From positions 766,875-830,874 of the forward strand of contig NZ_LMIR01000001.1 in NCBI RefSeq assembly GCF_001429165.1: 64,000 nt of DNA, given 5' to 3'. Source of the DNA: Agromyces sp. Root81 (GTDB taxonomy: Bacteria > Actinomycetota > Actinomycetes > Actinomycetales > Microbacteriaceae). Both the position numbers and the translations under genes were made by a program. The notes beneath the pieces were generated by a model. That model had not been told where the DNA came from, made no database searches, and saw nothing but the letters and a program-made list of their open reading frames with translations. The number at the start of each line of letters is the position of its first letter. Within the stretch, counting starts at the first letter, position 1. Below, in pieces: positions 39,103-47,977 of the stretch.

Positions 39103-42100
39103 ATGCCCGAGCATCCCGCCGATCGTCGCGACCTGCGACGGTGGCCCTCCGATCCCGCGCAACTCATCGACACGACGCTCTGCCCGGCGTGCTTCAGCGC
39201 CCTCCGATCGTCCGTGTGCGAGACCTGCGGCCTCGACCTGTCGGTTCCCGCAGCGGGCGGACTGCTCGCCGCCGGTCGCACGGTGCACGAGGGCGAAGCG
39301 GCCCGACAATCGCTCATCACGAGCCTTCGAGCAGAGCAGGCGGCTCGGGTTCGCGAGGCTGCCGCTGCTGTGGCTGCGGTACAGGCGATGGATGCCGCGG
39401 CTCCTGCCGCCCCGGCCGTCGTTGCCGCCGTGGCCACCCCGCTCACGTCGGTGCCGGTGCCGATGCCCGCGCCCGGCACCGCCCCCGCCACCGCCACCGC
39501 GCCCGTCGTACAGCAGGCAACCGCCCCCACCGCTCCCCCTGCGGCCAGGGCTGGCGCCCCGGTATCCGCGGCCGCCCCTCCTCGTTCGGGCCGCTCCGGC
39601 GTCCAGGTGCTGCTCCTGACGCTCGGCGTCGTGCTCATCTCGATCACGGCGATCGTGTTCCTCTTCGTCGCCTACCTCGTAGCGAGCCTCGAGGTGCGAT
39701 CGGTCATCATCGCCGGCGCGAGCGTCGCCGTGCTGGGCGTCGCCTGGCTGCTCAGGGCCCGCCGCCTGCCGGGCACGGCGGAGGGCGTGGCATCCGTCGC
39801 CATCGTGCTGCTGCTGCTCGACGTCTGGATCGTGCGGGCCAACGAACTGTTCGGCACCGAGACCGTCAGTGCGTCCGGGTACACCGGCGGTGCGCTGCTC
39901 GTCGTCGCCGCCGTGCTCGTGGGCGTGCGGGCGGTCAGCGGAATCCGCGTCGCGGGATTCGCCGCGGCCGCGCTCGCCCCGATCGGCGTGTTCCTGCTCG
40001 CCAGCGACGCGGCGCCGCAGGACCAGCTCAGCACCCCGTTCCTGGTCGGGTTCCTGGCCGTCTCGGTGCTCGGCTCCATCGCGGTACTCCTGCCCGCCAT
40101 GGTCGAGCGGACGATCGTGATGGCGGCGGGCTTCGTCGCGGGAGCGCTCGCCCTGATTCCCGCGACCTTCGCGCTGCCCGAGGTTCCGTGGAGCCAGCTG
40201 TGGGAGCACCTCGCAGTGGCCGCCGCATGGCTGATCGCGTTGCTCGCGGTGCGCGTGCGTCGGGGCGTGGCTCCGGCGTGGGGCGGAGTCGCGGCACCGG
40301 TGCTCGGGCTCAGCCTCGCCCTCGCCGCGGCGCTGCCGATCTATCGCGAGCTCGAGACCGCGCAGTCGCTGTGGCTGGCACCGGCGGCCGCGGGCCTCGT
40401 GGCCTGCCTGTTCGCCGCGGGCACGCGTCTTCGCGGCGGCGCGGCGGGCGACGCACTGTCGGCGTGCGTGGCGGCGGTGATCGTCGCCGCCGGTTCCGCG
40501 GCTCCTGGGGCGTTCCTCGGTCTCGGCGCGATCGGGTCGACGCTGGCCTCGAGCGTGCCGCCATGGCGGCTCGAGCTCGACTCCCCGATCGCGACCACCG
40601 AGCCCGGCCACGAGCTCACCGTCGTCCTCGTGCCGCTCGTGGTCGCCGTCGGCTCGCTCGCAGTCACCTTCCTGCTGCGGCGTGGCCGCGCCCTCGCAGC
40701 CCTCCCGATCGGCGCGGTCTTCGTGGGTGCGCTCGTCGCCGCTGCCGTCGCACCGGGCGTCGGCGTCTCCGCCGCCGCCCTCCTCGTGCTCGCGGGCGGC
40801 GCCCTCCTCATCGCACTCCGCCGCTTCGCGATCCCCGGCCTGCTCGCCGTACTCGTCATCGCGGGCGTCGGCAGCGGCGCCCTCGCCTGGTGGGTGGGCT
40901 ACTCGAACGCCGAGGTCTGGCCGTGGGCGACCGCGCTCGTGCTCGTGCTCGCTGTGCTCGGCCGGCTGCTGGCACCCCGGATCTGGCCGTCGACCGCCGC
41001 CCCTGCGATCGGAGTCGCGCACCTCGCGATCGCCTCGACGGTCTTCGCCGCCGCGGTCTTCTCGATTCCGCTGTGGATCGAGTCAGGCGGCGCATCGCTG
41101 GTCGACGCCTGGGCGACGCCGTGGATGTGGCTCGCCACGGTCGCCTCCGCGTTGCTCGTCGCCGCCGCACTCGTGCGGGCCGGCAGCGCCCGCGATCGGC
41201 TCGCCGTCGTCGTTCCGCTGTTCGCGGCATCCGTCGTCTCGATCTGGGCGCTCGCGTTCGAAGCGGATGCCTCGCTGCGCTGGCTGCCCGCGGCCGTCGT
41301 CGTCGTCGCGGGGGTGCTCTGGCTCCGCCTCGGCACTCCGGCACCGCTCCGCATCGCGTTCGCGGCCGTGACCCCCCTCGCACTCGGCTTCGCCTCGGCC
41401 GTCGCCGTCGACCTCGTCGTGGGGCCCGAGCTCGTCGCGGTGGCACTCGCCGGCGCCACCCTGCTCGCGGCGGCGCTCGCGCACGTCGTTCCATCGCCCC
41501 CGGGAGCGACGCGTCCGGTGTGGGCTGCCGCTGCGGGCGTGGTGGGGCTGACCGCCCTCGTCTCGGGCCTCACCGACACGTTCGACACTGGTGACACGTG
41601 GCTCGTACTCCTCCTGCTCACCCCGGTGCCGCTCGTGCTCGCGGCGCTCGACGGCGACCCGATCGGCGGCGATCGGCCGGCACGGCACCTCGGATGGCTG
41701 AGCCTGGGGCTCGGCGTCGCCACCGTGTGGACGTGGCTCTCGAGCGACGGCGTCGATGACGCCGAGGCCTACACGCTGCCGCTCGCCGCGGCGCTCGCCG
41801 CCACCGGCGGCCTGATCACGTGGCGGCGCACTGCCGGCGCCGCCGCCGCGAGCGGCCGGACGGCACTGTTCGGGTCCGCGGCCGCGGTCGCGGTGCTGCC
41901 GAGCGTCGGCCTGGCGGGCGACTCCGAACTGCGAACGCTCCTGCTCGTCTCGATCGGCATCGTCGTCGCGATCGCCGCGACCTTCCTGCCCGACGTCGCG
42001 CGCGGGGTGCCGATCCGACTGCTCGGCGTGCTCACCGGATGGGTCGCATTCACCGGCGCCGGACTCGTGCGTGGTGCCGCCGTCGCCCTCGGCAACGCCG

Positions 42101-42873
42101 ACAGCGTGCTCATCGTCGAGTTCTGGCCGGTCGTCGCCCTCGCGGCGGGCGCTGCGATCGCGGTGATGTGGGCCCGCACCGGGTCGCGGCCGGCATGGCT
42201 GGCGGAGGTGCTGCTCGCGGCATCCGTCGCCCTGGCGGCCGTGCCGACCCTGATCGCGATCGTCGACGGTCAGTCGCCGGTGGTGCGCGCGGCCGTGCTG
42301 TTCGCGGTGCTCGCGCTCGCCCACATCGCGGCGGCCGCGACCTCTGCTCGGCCGGTGTCCGGCGCGGTGTTCGGCTGGACGACCCTCGGCGTGCTCGTCA
42401 TCGGCGGCCTGCTGGCACTCGTGTCGGGTCAGGTCGATCCCTTCGACGTCGTCACCGCATCGGTCGGCATCGCGCTCATCGGTGCGGGATGGTTCCGGAT
42501 GCTGCACTCCCCCGAACTCGGCAGCTGGCCGGCGCTCGGCCCCGGTCTCGCCATCCTGCTCGTCCCGCCGCTCGGCGCTGACTTCACCGATCCCGAGCTC
42601 TGGCGCATCGTGACCCTCGGCGTCGTCGCCGTCGCCGTGGTCGTCATCGGCGCGGCCCGTCGCCTGCAGGCGCCCCTGCTGCTCGGCGGGGCGGTGCTGC
42701 TCGCGCACGCGCTCGTGCAGTTCTGGCCGTGGATCACCGACCTCTACGAGGCGGTGTGGTGGTGGCTGTGGCTCGGCATCGCGGGCGTGCTGCTCGTCGT
42801 GCTCGCTGCGACGTACGAGCGCCAGCTGCGCCTCGCCCGCGGCACCATCCGTACGATCGCGGCCCTGCGATAA
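39103..42873 (+). CDS. Giant SCO7613-like multispanning membrane protein
   Basis: A 1256-residue protein. The first ~60 residues hold a CPACF...CETCG zinc-ribbon-like motif. A coiled, then Ala/Pro-rich linker (~80-155) follows, and from ~160 to the end about 30 hydrophobic helices alternate with short loops. This architecture matches actinobacterial proteins named after a SCO7613 C-terminal domain. Function unknown. Leu/Val/Ala make up most of it; no transport or catalytic motif can be seen. It is monocistronic, followed by tRNA-Gly(TCC). Confidence 0.8.
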   Translation: MPEHPADRRDLRRWPSDPAQLIDTTLCPACFSALRSSVCETCGLDLSVPAAGGLLAAGRTVHEGEAARQSLITSLRAEQAARVREAAAAVAAVQAMDAAAPAAPAVVAAVATPLTSVPVPMPAPGTAPATATAPVVQQATAPTAPPAARAGAPVSAAAPPRSGRSGVQVLLLTLGVVLISITAIVFLFVAYLVASLEVRSVIIAGASVAVLGVAWLLRARRLPGTAEGVASVAIVLLLLDVWIVRANELFGTETVSASGYTGGALLVVAAVLVGVRAVSGIRVAGFAAAALAPIGVFLLASDAAPQDQLSTPFLVGFLAVSVLGSIAVLLPAMVERTIVMAAGFVAGALALIPATFALPEVPWSQLWEHLAVAAAWLIALLAVRVRRGVAPAWGGVAAPVLGLSLALAAALPIYRELETAQSLWLAPAAAGLVACLFAAGTRLRGGAAGDALSACVAAVIVAAGSAAPGAFLGLGAIGSTLASSVPPWRLELDSPIATTEPGHELTVVLVPLVVAVGSLAVTFLLRRGRALAALPIGAVFVGALVAAAVAPGVGVSAAALLVLAGGALLIALRRFAIPGLLAVLVIAGVGSGALAWWVGYSNAEVWPWATALVLVLAVLGRLLAPRIWPSTAAPAIGVAHLAIASTVFAAAVFSIPLWIESGGASLVDAWATPWMWLATVASALLVAAALVRAGSARDRLAVVVPLFAASVVSIWALAFEADASLRWLPAAVVVVAGVLWLRLGTPAPLRIAFAAVTPLALGFASAVAVDLVVGPELVAVALAGATLLAAALAHVVPSPPGATRPVWAAAAGVVGLTALVSGLTDTFDTGDTWLVLLLLTPVPLVLAALDGDPIGGDRPARHLGWLSLGLGVATVWTWLSSDGVDDAEAYTLPLAAALAATGGLITWRRTAGAAAASGRTALFGSAAAVAVLPSVGLAGDSELRTLLLVSIGIVVAIAATFLPDVARGVPIRLLGVLTGWVAFTGAGLVRGAAVALGNADSVLIVEFWPVVALAAGAAIAVMWARTGSRPAWLAEVLLAASVALAAVPTLIAIVDGQSPVVRAAVLFAVLALAHIAAAATSARPVSGAVFGWTTLGVLVIGGLLALVSGQVDPFDVVTASVGIALIGAGWFRMLHSPELGSWPALGPGLAILLVPPLGADFTDPELWRIVTLGVVAVAVVVIGAARRLQAPLLLGGAVLLAHALVQFWPWITDLYEAVWWWLWLGIAGVLLVVLAATYERQLRLARGTIRTIAALR

Positions 42874-42950
42874 GTGGGCGACGCCGGCGCGCGTCACGAG
42901 ACGGGGGTCATCGTGTACTACGATGATCCAGTGCCCGCGAGCGGGTACGC

Positions 42951-43024
42951 GGGGATGTAGCTCAATGGTAGAGCCTCAGTCTTCCAAACTGATTACGCGG
43001 GTTCGATTCCCGTCATCCCCTCCA
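42951..43024 (+). tRNA. tRNA-Gly (TCC)
   Basis: Acceptor GGGGATG/CATCCCC with encoded TCCA, D-arm TAGCTCAATGGTAGAGC, anticodon loop CTTCCAA (anticodon TCC), T-arm CGGGTTCGATTCCCG. Confidence 0.93.
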
Positions 43025-43249
43025 CGCTCAGAAGTCGAGCCTGCAGATCGTTCCGCCTGTCGAAGCCGCTGGCAACCGCCCCTTGAGCGAGTGCCTCACC
43101 CGGATCGGCACCTTCCCACAACGAATCGAAGCTCTCCGCGTTGAGCCGGACAGCGTCCTCGCGGAGGTGGACTCGATGACCGCCACCGTCGTGGAATTCT
43201 CGAATCAGCTGCTCTCCGACGCGGGCTTCACGCCGTCGGGCACGGATAC
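43025..43249. other. Intergenic region after tRNA-Gly (TCC)
   Basis: About 225 bases with no firm gene. A plus frame from 43083 starts CLTRIGTFPQRIEALRVEPD and runs into the antisense of the next gene; it could be a gene remnant but I cannot assign it. Confidence 0.4.
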
Positions 43250-43738
43250 CTACTGTCGAAGGTCCTGTCGAAGGTCGGTCGTCGCGGGACCGGCTGGGAC
43301 GGCGGCGGTTCGAGGCCAGGTCCAGGCGAAGCGCAGGATGAAGGCCAGGAGCAGCACCTCGATTCCGATGGAGAGGCCGTAGAAGAAGGCCCACTCCGAG
43401 GTCGCCCCTGCCGCGTTGAACGCCGTGTAGGGGATGAGGAGCGATGCGACGACGAGGTTCGTAGCGCGGTTCACGCGGGCGGGCAGCGTCATGGAGAGCA
43501 CCACCATCAGGGCCGGGATCGACACGGACGCGAGGAAAATGGTCAACAACGTCGAGCTGATGTCGAACTTCCAGATGAGGCCGTTCAGGATGCCGTCGAC
43601 GACGCCGGGCTTGTAGAGGTTGAAGAGGTCGACGTAGATGTAGAGGAACATGAAGCTGGTCCATGCTGCGGCGATCTTGGCCTGCACGGGGACGGGCGGA
43701 TTGTCGAGCAGGTTCGGGGTGTTCGTTCGGATGGTCAT
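43250..43738 (-). CDS. DUF6326-type membrane protein
   Basis: A 162-residue protein with four hydrophobic helices: SFMFLYIYVDLFNLY, LTIFLASVSIPALMVVLS, VASLLIPYTAFNAAG and SIGIEVLLLAFILRFAW. The YVDLFNLYKPG motif after helix 1 is typical of the family. Function unknown. It is encoded downstream of the MDR oxidoreductase on the same strand and probably shares its TetR control. A 12-bp tandem repeat at 43254-43277 encodes the terminal DLRQDLRQ. Confidence 0.75.
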   Translation of the reverse strand: MTIRTNTPNLLDNPPVPVQAKIAAAWTSFMFLYIYVDLFNLYKPGVVDGILNGLIWKFDISSTLLTIFLASVSIPALMVVLSMTLPARVNRATNLVVASLLIPYTAFNAAGATSEWAFFYGLSIGIEVLLLAFILRFAWTWPRTAAVPAGPATTDLRQDLRQ

Positions 43739-43835
43739 CGGTTTCTTCTTTCAGGAGGAGCGGTCCGTCCGCCGGAGTGGCGGCAGATCTGGGCGTGCGT
43801 ACGCACGGGTTGGGTCGTTCTCGTCGGTCCGGTAG

Positions 43836-44873
43836 TCAGACGGTGATCACGACCTTTCCTCTGGTGTGGCCGGCCGCGATGTAGCGGAGCGCGTCGGCTG
43901 CTTCGTCGAGGGGGTAAGTGCGGTCGATGACGGGCGTGACCTGCCCGGTCGTGAGCAGGTCGGCCAGGGTGAGCAGGTCCTGGCGCTTCCCGACCGACGT
44001 GAAGGGCTTCAGCTGCTGACGGGTGAACCCGGATAGCACGCGCGCTGTGACGATCCGACCGATGGGGCCGAGCCAGCGGCCGCCGCGTCCACTGTTGGGG
44101 ATCAGGGTGCCGGTGGGCGTCAGCGCTCGGCGGACAGCCGCCAGGGGCTGGGCTTCCACGTTGTCGAGGATGACGTCGTAGCGCTTCTCGGCGCGGGTGA
44201 AGTCGGTCTTCGTGTAGTCGACGACGTGGTCGGCGCCGAGTGAGCGGACCAGGTCGACGTTGCGGGTGCTGCACACCCCCGTCACCTCGGCGCCGAAAGC
44301 CTTGGCGATCTGTACGGCGAAGGAGCCCACGCCGCCCGACGCGCCCGTGACCAGCACCGTCTGGCCCGGTTGAACGTTCGCGATCTTGCGCAATGCCTGC
44401 AACGCCGTCATGGCCGACGTGGGCATCGTCGCCGCGTCCCCGACCGACACGTCGGCGGGCACGGGCACCAGGTTGTCCGCCGGGACGCACGCGTACTCCG
44501 CGAGCGTTCCAGCGGTGCTCCACCCGAACACCTCGTCGCCGGGGCGGAGCGCGGTGACGTCCTTCCCGACCGCTGCCACCACACCGGCGAGATCCCTGCC
44601 GGGGATGCCGTTGCGCGGCCGCCGGAGCCCGAACACCAGGCGCACCACGTACGGCTCCCCGGTCATGACGAAGTAGTCGCCGAGGTGAACCGAGGCCGCG
44701 CCCACCTGGACGAGCACATCGCCTCGACCTGGCGCCGGGATCGCGACCTCCGACGACTGGAGGGCTGAGGGCGGGCCGTAGCAGTGCTGCACGGCGGCCC
44801 GCATCGTCGTCCCGGCCAGACCTGACGCCGACACCAGGCGTTCTCCCGCACCCGATTGCTGTTCGATCCCCAC
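43836..44873 (-). CDS. MDR-family NAD(P)-dependent zinc-independent oxidoreductase
   Basis: A 345-residue medium-chain dehydrogenase/reductase, quinone-oxidoreductase-like. It has the N-terminal VQHCYGPPSALQSSEVAIP, the GRDLAGVVAAVGKDVTALRPGDEVFG core and the cofactor loop VLVTGASGGVGSFAVQIAKAFGAEV. The structural zinc Cys cluster is absent. GTG 44873 follows AGGAG; an internal ATG at 44804 fits the family start too. Divergent from a TetR gene, with palindromic operators between. Substrate unknown. Confidence 0.88.
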   Translation of the reverse strand: MGIEQQSGAGERLVSASGLAGTTMRAAVQHCYGPPSALQSSEVAIPAPGRGDVLVQVGAASVHLGDYFVMTGEPYVVRLVFGLRRPRNGIPGRDLAGVVAAVGKDVTALRPGDEVFGWSTAGTLAEYACVPADNLVPVPADVSVGDAATMPTSAMTALQALRKIANVQPGQTVLVTGASGGVGSFAVQIAKAFGAEVTGVCSTRNVDLVRSLGADHVVDYTKTDFTRAEKRYDVILDNVEAQPLAAVRRALTPTGTLIPNSGRGGRWLGPIGRIVTARVLSGFTRQQLKPFTSVGKRQDLLTLADLLTTGQVTPVIDRTYPLDEAADALRYIAAGHTRGKVVITV

Positions 44874-44913
44874 AGGAAGACTCCTCTCGTCCGAGCTGCG
44901 ACGCTCAGTGGCT

Positions 44914-44970
44914 CGTACACCGTACGCGTACGGTGTACGCGTACGGTGTACTATGACGCGTACGGTGTAC
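44914..44970. promoter_or_regulatory. Repeated TetR-type operators between MDR and tetR genes
   Basis: A perfect 26-bp palindrome at 44914-44939 is centred on TACACCGTACG / CGTACGGTGTA. The 15-mer ACGCGTACGGTGTAC recurs at 44924-44938, 44937-44951 and 44956-44970. Centre-to-centre offsets are 13 and 19 bases. Sitting between two divergent genes, these would let one TetR dimer or several control both promoters. Confidence 0.8.
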
Positions 44971-45004
44971 GCTTGTCAAGCCGGTCGAGAGAAGCGAGGG
45001 GACC

Positions 45005-45679
45005 GTGTCTGCGAGGGAAGAACGCGAGGTCGCGTCAGACGCGGGGCTGAGCAAGCGGCGCGTGGTGGTCGAGGCGGTCCGGCTCGCCGATCGCGAGGGG
45101 GTCGCCGGGCTGAGCATGCGCCGGTTGGCCGGCGAGCTCGACGCGGGCGCGATGACGCTCTACCGCTACGTCGCGAGCAAAGACGAGCTGCTCGACGCCA
45201 TGGTCGACCTCGTGTTCGAAGAGATCGAACTCCCGTCGGAAGAATCCGACTGGCAGTCGGCGATGCGGCGGCGGGCGGTATCCACTCGACAGGTTCTCGC
45301 AGGCCACCCGTGGGCGATCGGCCTGTTGGAATCGCGGACGTCGCCTGGGCCCGCGAATCTCCGTCACCACGAAGCGGTCACCGCCTGCCTGCGGAGAGCC
45401 GGCTTCACAGTCGTGATGGCGACGCACGCCAACTGGTTGCTCGACAGCTACGTCTACGGCTTCGCCCTGCAGGAAGCCGGCCTCCCGTTCGACACCGCCG
45501 ACGAGTTCGCGGACCTGGGCGAGGGCGTCTACCTGCCCCAGCTTCCACCTGACGAGTTTCCCTACCTCAACGAGTCCGCTGCGGCGCTCGTCGCTGCCGG
45601 CTACGACCCGGCCGAGGAGTTCACCTTCGGCCTCGACCTCGTCCTCGCCGCCCTCGAGCCCCTGAGAGCCTCCGCATAG
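45005..45679 (+). CDS. TetR-family transcriptional regulator
   Basis: A 224-residue repressor. The N-terminal HTH is SMRRLAGELDAGAMTLYRYVASKDELLDAMVD, and the C-terminal ligand domain is helical with RHHEAVTACLRRAGF. GTG 45005 follows GAGG. The TLYRYVASKDELLD helix is typical of the tetracycline-repressor-like group. It should repress itself and the divergent MDR-DUF6326 operon through the adjacent palindromes. Confidence 0.92.
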   Translation: MSAREEREVASDAGLSKRRVVVEAVRLADREGVAGLSMRRLAGELDAGAMTLYRYVASKDELLDAMVDLVFEEIELPSEESDWQSAMRRRAVSTRQVLAGHPWAIGLLESRTSPGPANLRHHEAVTACLRRAGFTVVMATHANWLLDSYVYGFALQEAGLPFDTADEFADLGEGVYLPQLPPDEFPYLNESAAALVAAGYDPAEEFTFGLDLVLAALEPLRASA

Positions 45680-45795
45680 CGACGCTCACGGAGCGCCGTC
45701 GCACCTCTGCTCCGACCTCGGCGAACGAGGTCGAGGTCGACCGAACGGGGTGTGACGCCCGGTGTCAACCCCAGATCAGCCGAGCCTTCCCTTCC

Positions 45796-45823
45796 TTGAA
45801 ATATGCGAGCACCCGCGTAGCGT
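45796..45823 (+). promoter_or_regulatory. Possible promoter of dps
   Basis: TTGAAA and TAGCGT are separated by 16 bases, about 35 bases before the dps ATG. A plausible but unverified sigma-70-type pair. Confidence 0.3.
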
Positions 45824-45857
45824 TGAACACGACATACGTTCAGGGAAGGTGGACCAT

Positions 45858-46355
45858 ATGACCGACACCAAGATCGCCCCCAAGACCCCGAAGGCCGGCG
45901 CGAACGCCGACGTGGCATCGGGCGTCGCCCAGTTCCTCACCCCCGTCGTGCAGGAGCTCGTGGCCCTCGCCGTCAACGGCAAGCAGGCGCACTGGCACGT
46001 GCGCGGCGTGAACTTCATCGCGGTGCACGAGCTGCTCGACGACGTCGTGGCGCACGCGCAGGAGTGGGCCGACCTCGCCGCTGAGCGAGTCGTCGCGCTG
46101 GGCCTGCCCGTCGACGGCCGCCTCAAGTCCGTCGCCGACAAGAGCGGTGCTGCGAACCCCAAGCTCGGCTTCCAGCCCTACGACGAGGCGATCGCCGACA
46201 TCGTCGCGCAGATCGACCTCGCCGCCGAGAAACTCGCCGAGGCGATCGACGGCCTCGCCGAGCTCGACCCGGTGAGCCAGGACGTGGCGATCGAGATCCG
46301 TCGCGGCCTCGACAAGGACCGCTGGTTCCTCTTCTCGCACGTCGCCGTGAAGTAA
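45858..46355 (+). CDS. dps: Dps-family ferritin-like protein
   Basis: A 165-residue four-helix-bundle protein that stores iron and protects DNA from oxidative damage. Ferroxidase ligands lie in KQAHWHVRGVNF and HELLDDVVAHAQEWADLAAE. A short Lys/Ala N-terminal tail (TDTKIAPKTPKAG) could bind DNA. ATG 45858 is chosen because GGAAGGTGG precedes it. Monocistronic. Confidence 0.93.
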   Translation: MTDTKIAPKTPKAGANADVASGVAQFLTPVVQELVALAVNGKQAHWHVRGVNFIAVHELLDDVVAHAQEWADLAAERVVALGLPVDGRLKSVADKSGAANPKLGFQPYDEAIADIVAQIDLAAEKLAEAIDGLAELDPVSQDVAIEIRRGLDKDRWFLFSHVAVK

Positions 46356-46397
46356 CGCGCGATGGCGGGCTGACGGGCCCGGGTGCAGAATGCCGGT

Positions 46398-47126
46398 ATG
46401 ACGGCCGATGCACCCGGGCCCGTTTCGTCTTCGGCGGATGCCGCGGGCGCAGGTTCCGGCGCGGCATCCGACCCGACGCTGACCGATGCGCAGAAGTCGC
46501 TCCGCGCGCAGATGCTGGCCACCGAGCACTGGAGCCTGCTCGCCTCGCGGTCGACCACGCAGAGCGAGGTGCTCACCCGCATCGCGATCTTCCTCACGCT
46601 CGTCTCGGCCGGGCTCGTGACGCTCGGCGTGCTCGGCAACGCCACCGAGTTCCGCGGCTGGTTCGGCATCGCGGCGCTCGGCATACTGGTCCTGCTCGTG
46701 CTGCTCGGCGTCATCACGCAGTTCCGCGTGTTCAACACCGCCACCGAGGACCTCGCGTACGTGCTCGCGATGAACCGGCTGCGCGGCGCCTACCTCGACC
46801 TCGACCCCGGAATCGAGCGGTACTTCCTCATGGGCACGACCGACGACGAGACGGGGATCGGCCAGACGTACTACCCGTTCGCCGTGCGCGACCGCACGCA
46901 GGTCTTCGCGAGTTCGGCGATGGTGATGCTCGTCGTGAACACCGCGCTCATCGGCCTCCTCACCGGCGCGCTGATCTACACGCTCACCGCGTCGGTGGGG
47001 TGGTCGGTCGCCGTGGGCGCGGTCGTCGCGGTGATCTCGTTCCTGTTCTGGATGTTCCGGGGCTACCGCAGCTACCTGCAGGTGCTGCGCACGCACGTGC
47101 CCCTGCGGCGCAGCCCGCCGGCGTGA
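46398..47126 (+). CDS. Four-helix membrane protein of unknown function
   Basis: A 242-residue protein with a disordered Ala/Ser/Gly N-terminus (~1-30), a soluble segment QMLATEHWSLLASRSTTQ, then four hydrophobic helices in two pairs (TLVSAGLVTLGVLG, GIAALGILVLLVLLG, MVMLVVNTALIGLLTGAL and SVAVGAVVAVISFLFWMFRG). The loop after helix 2 contains RLRGAYLDLDPGIERYFLMG. I recognise no family. A GTG at 46383 is an alternative start. Convergent with the response regulator gene. Confidence 0.7.
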   Translation: MTADAPGPVSSSADAAGAGSGAASDPTLTDAQKSLRAQMLATEHWSLLASRSTTQSEVLTRIAIFLTLVSAGLVTLGVLGNATEFRGWFGIAALGILVLLVLLGVITQFRVFNTATEDLAYVLAMNRLRGAYLDLDPGIERYFLMGTTDDETGIGQTYYPFAVRDRTQVFASSAMVMLVVNTALIGLLTGALIYTLTASVGWSVAVGAVVAVISFLFWMFRGYRSYLQVLRTHVPLRRSPPA

Positions 47127-47168
47127 CCAGCGGCGCGACCCGCGTGACCTGCGACGAGACGCGCGGCG

Positions 47169-47825
47169 TCAGCGCTGCAGCCAGGTGAGCACCGCGAGCA
47201 CGCGCCGGTGGTCGGTGCCGGAGTCCTCGAGGCCGAGCTTCTGGAAGATCGACGTGACGTTCTTCTCCACGGCGCCGACGCCGATGAAGAGCTGCTTCGC
47301 GATGCCGGCGTTCGTGCGCCCCTCGGCCATGAGCGCCATGACCTCCCCCTCGCGGGGCGTCAGCGACTCGAGCGGGTCGCTGCGGCGGGCGAGCAGCTCG
47401 CGCACGACCTGCGGGTCGAGCACCGTGCCGCCCTGGCTGACCCGTTCGACGGCGTCTTCGAGCTCGTCGAGCGAGGCGACGCGGTCCTTCAGCAGGTAGC
47501 CCATGCCGCCCTCCCCCGAAGAGAGGAGCTCGTGGGCGTAGGTGCCCTCGACGTACTGGCTGAGCAGCAGCACCCCGACCTTCGGCATGCGGCGCCGCAG
47601 TTCGATCGCGGCGCGCACGCCCTCGTCGCGGAACGTCGGCGGCATGCGCACGTCGAGGATCGCGAGGTCTGGCCGGGTCTCGTCGAGCGCGGCGAGCAGC
47701 GAATCGGCCTCGCCGTAGGCGGCCACCGTCTCGAAGCCGGCCTCGTCGAAGAGCCGGACGAGCCCCTCGCGAAGCAGCACCGAGTCCTCGGCGAGCACGA
47801 TGCGGAGCGGGGCGCGATCGGTCAT
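47169..47825 (-). CDS. LuxR/NarL-type response regulator
   Basis: A 218-residue two-component regulator. The receiver has the acidic pair AED at 12-14, phospho-acceptor Asp58 in LAILDVRMPP and Lys in YLLKDRV. The C-terminal HTH is LTPREGEVMALMAEGRTNAGIAKQLF. Downstream of its histidine kinase on the same strand, across a 152-base gap that holds two inverted repeats. Confidence 0.93.
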   Translation of the reverse strand: MTDRAPLRIVLAEDSVLLREGLVRLFDEAGFETVAAYGEADSLLAALDETRPDLAILDVRMPPTFRDEGVRAAIELRRRMPKVGVLLLSQYVEGTYAHELLSSGEGGMGYLLKDRVASLDELEDAVERVSQGGTVLDPQVVRELLARRSDPLESLTPREGEVMALMAEGRTNAGIAKQLFIGVGAVEKNVTSIFQKLGLEDSGTDHRRVLAVLTWLQR

Positions 47826-47882
47826 GCCCCCCACACTATCGGCGGGCGAGCGGATGCCTCGCGGCCACGGATCTCGAGACGC

Positions 47883-47977
47883 GTCCTCCTCCGTCGGTCG
47901 CTCCTCGATCAACGAAGGAGGACTGCTCGCATCCTCCTTCGTCGGTTCCTCGATCGACGAAGGAGGACTGCGCTCGG
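47883..47977. repeat. Two tandem ~47-bp inverted repeats between kinase and regulator
   Basis: Unit 1 (47883-47930) and unit 2 (47931-47977) share CCTCCNTCGTCGGT, CTCCTCGATC and ACGAAGGAGGACTG. In unit 2 the 13-base arms 47932-47944 and 47955-47967 pair perfectly and form a stem with a 10-base loop. Unit 1 has the same layout with mismatches. Confidence 0.75.

Noticed and set aside
36843..41594. A 1583-residue plus frame crossing tig, tRNA-Pro and the membrane protein gene
   Set aside because: It crosses a tRNA and two supported genes, and its translation is low-complexity Arg/Ala.
43083..43382. Plus frame CLTRIGTFPQRIEALRVEPD... as a gene
   Set aside because: It has no clear ribosome site or family and overlaps the well-supported DUF6326 gene antisense; kept only as a possible remnant.
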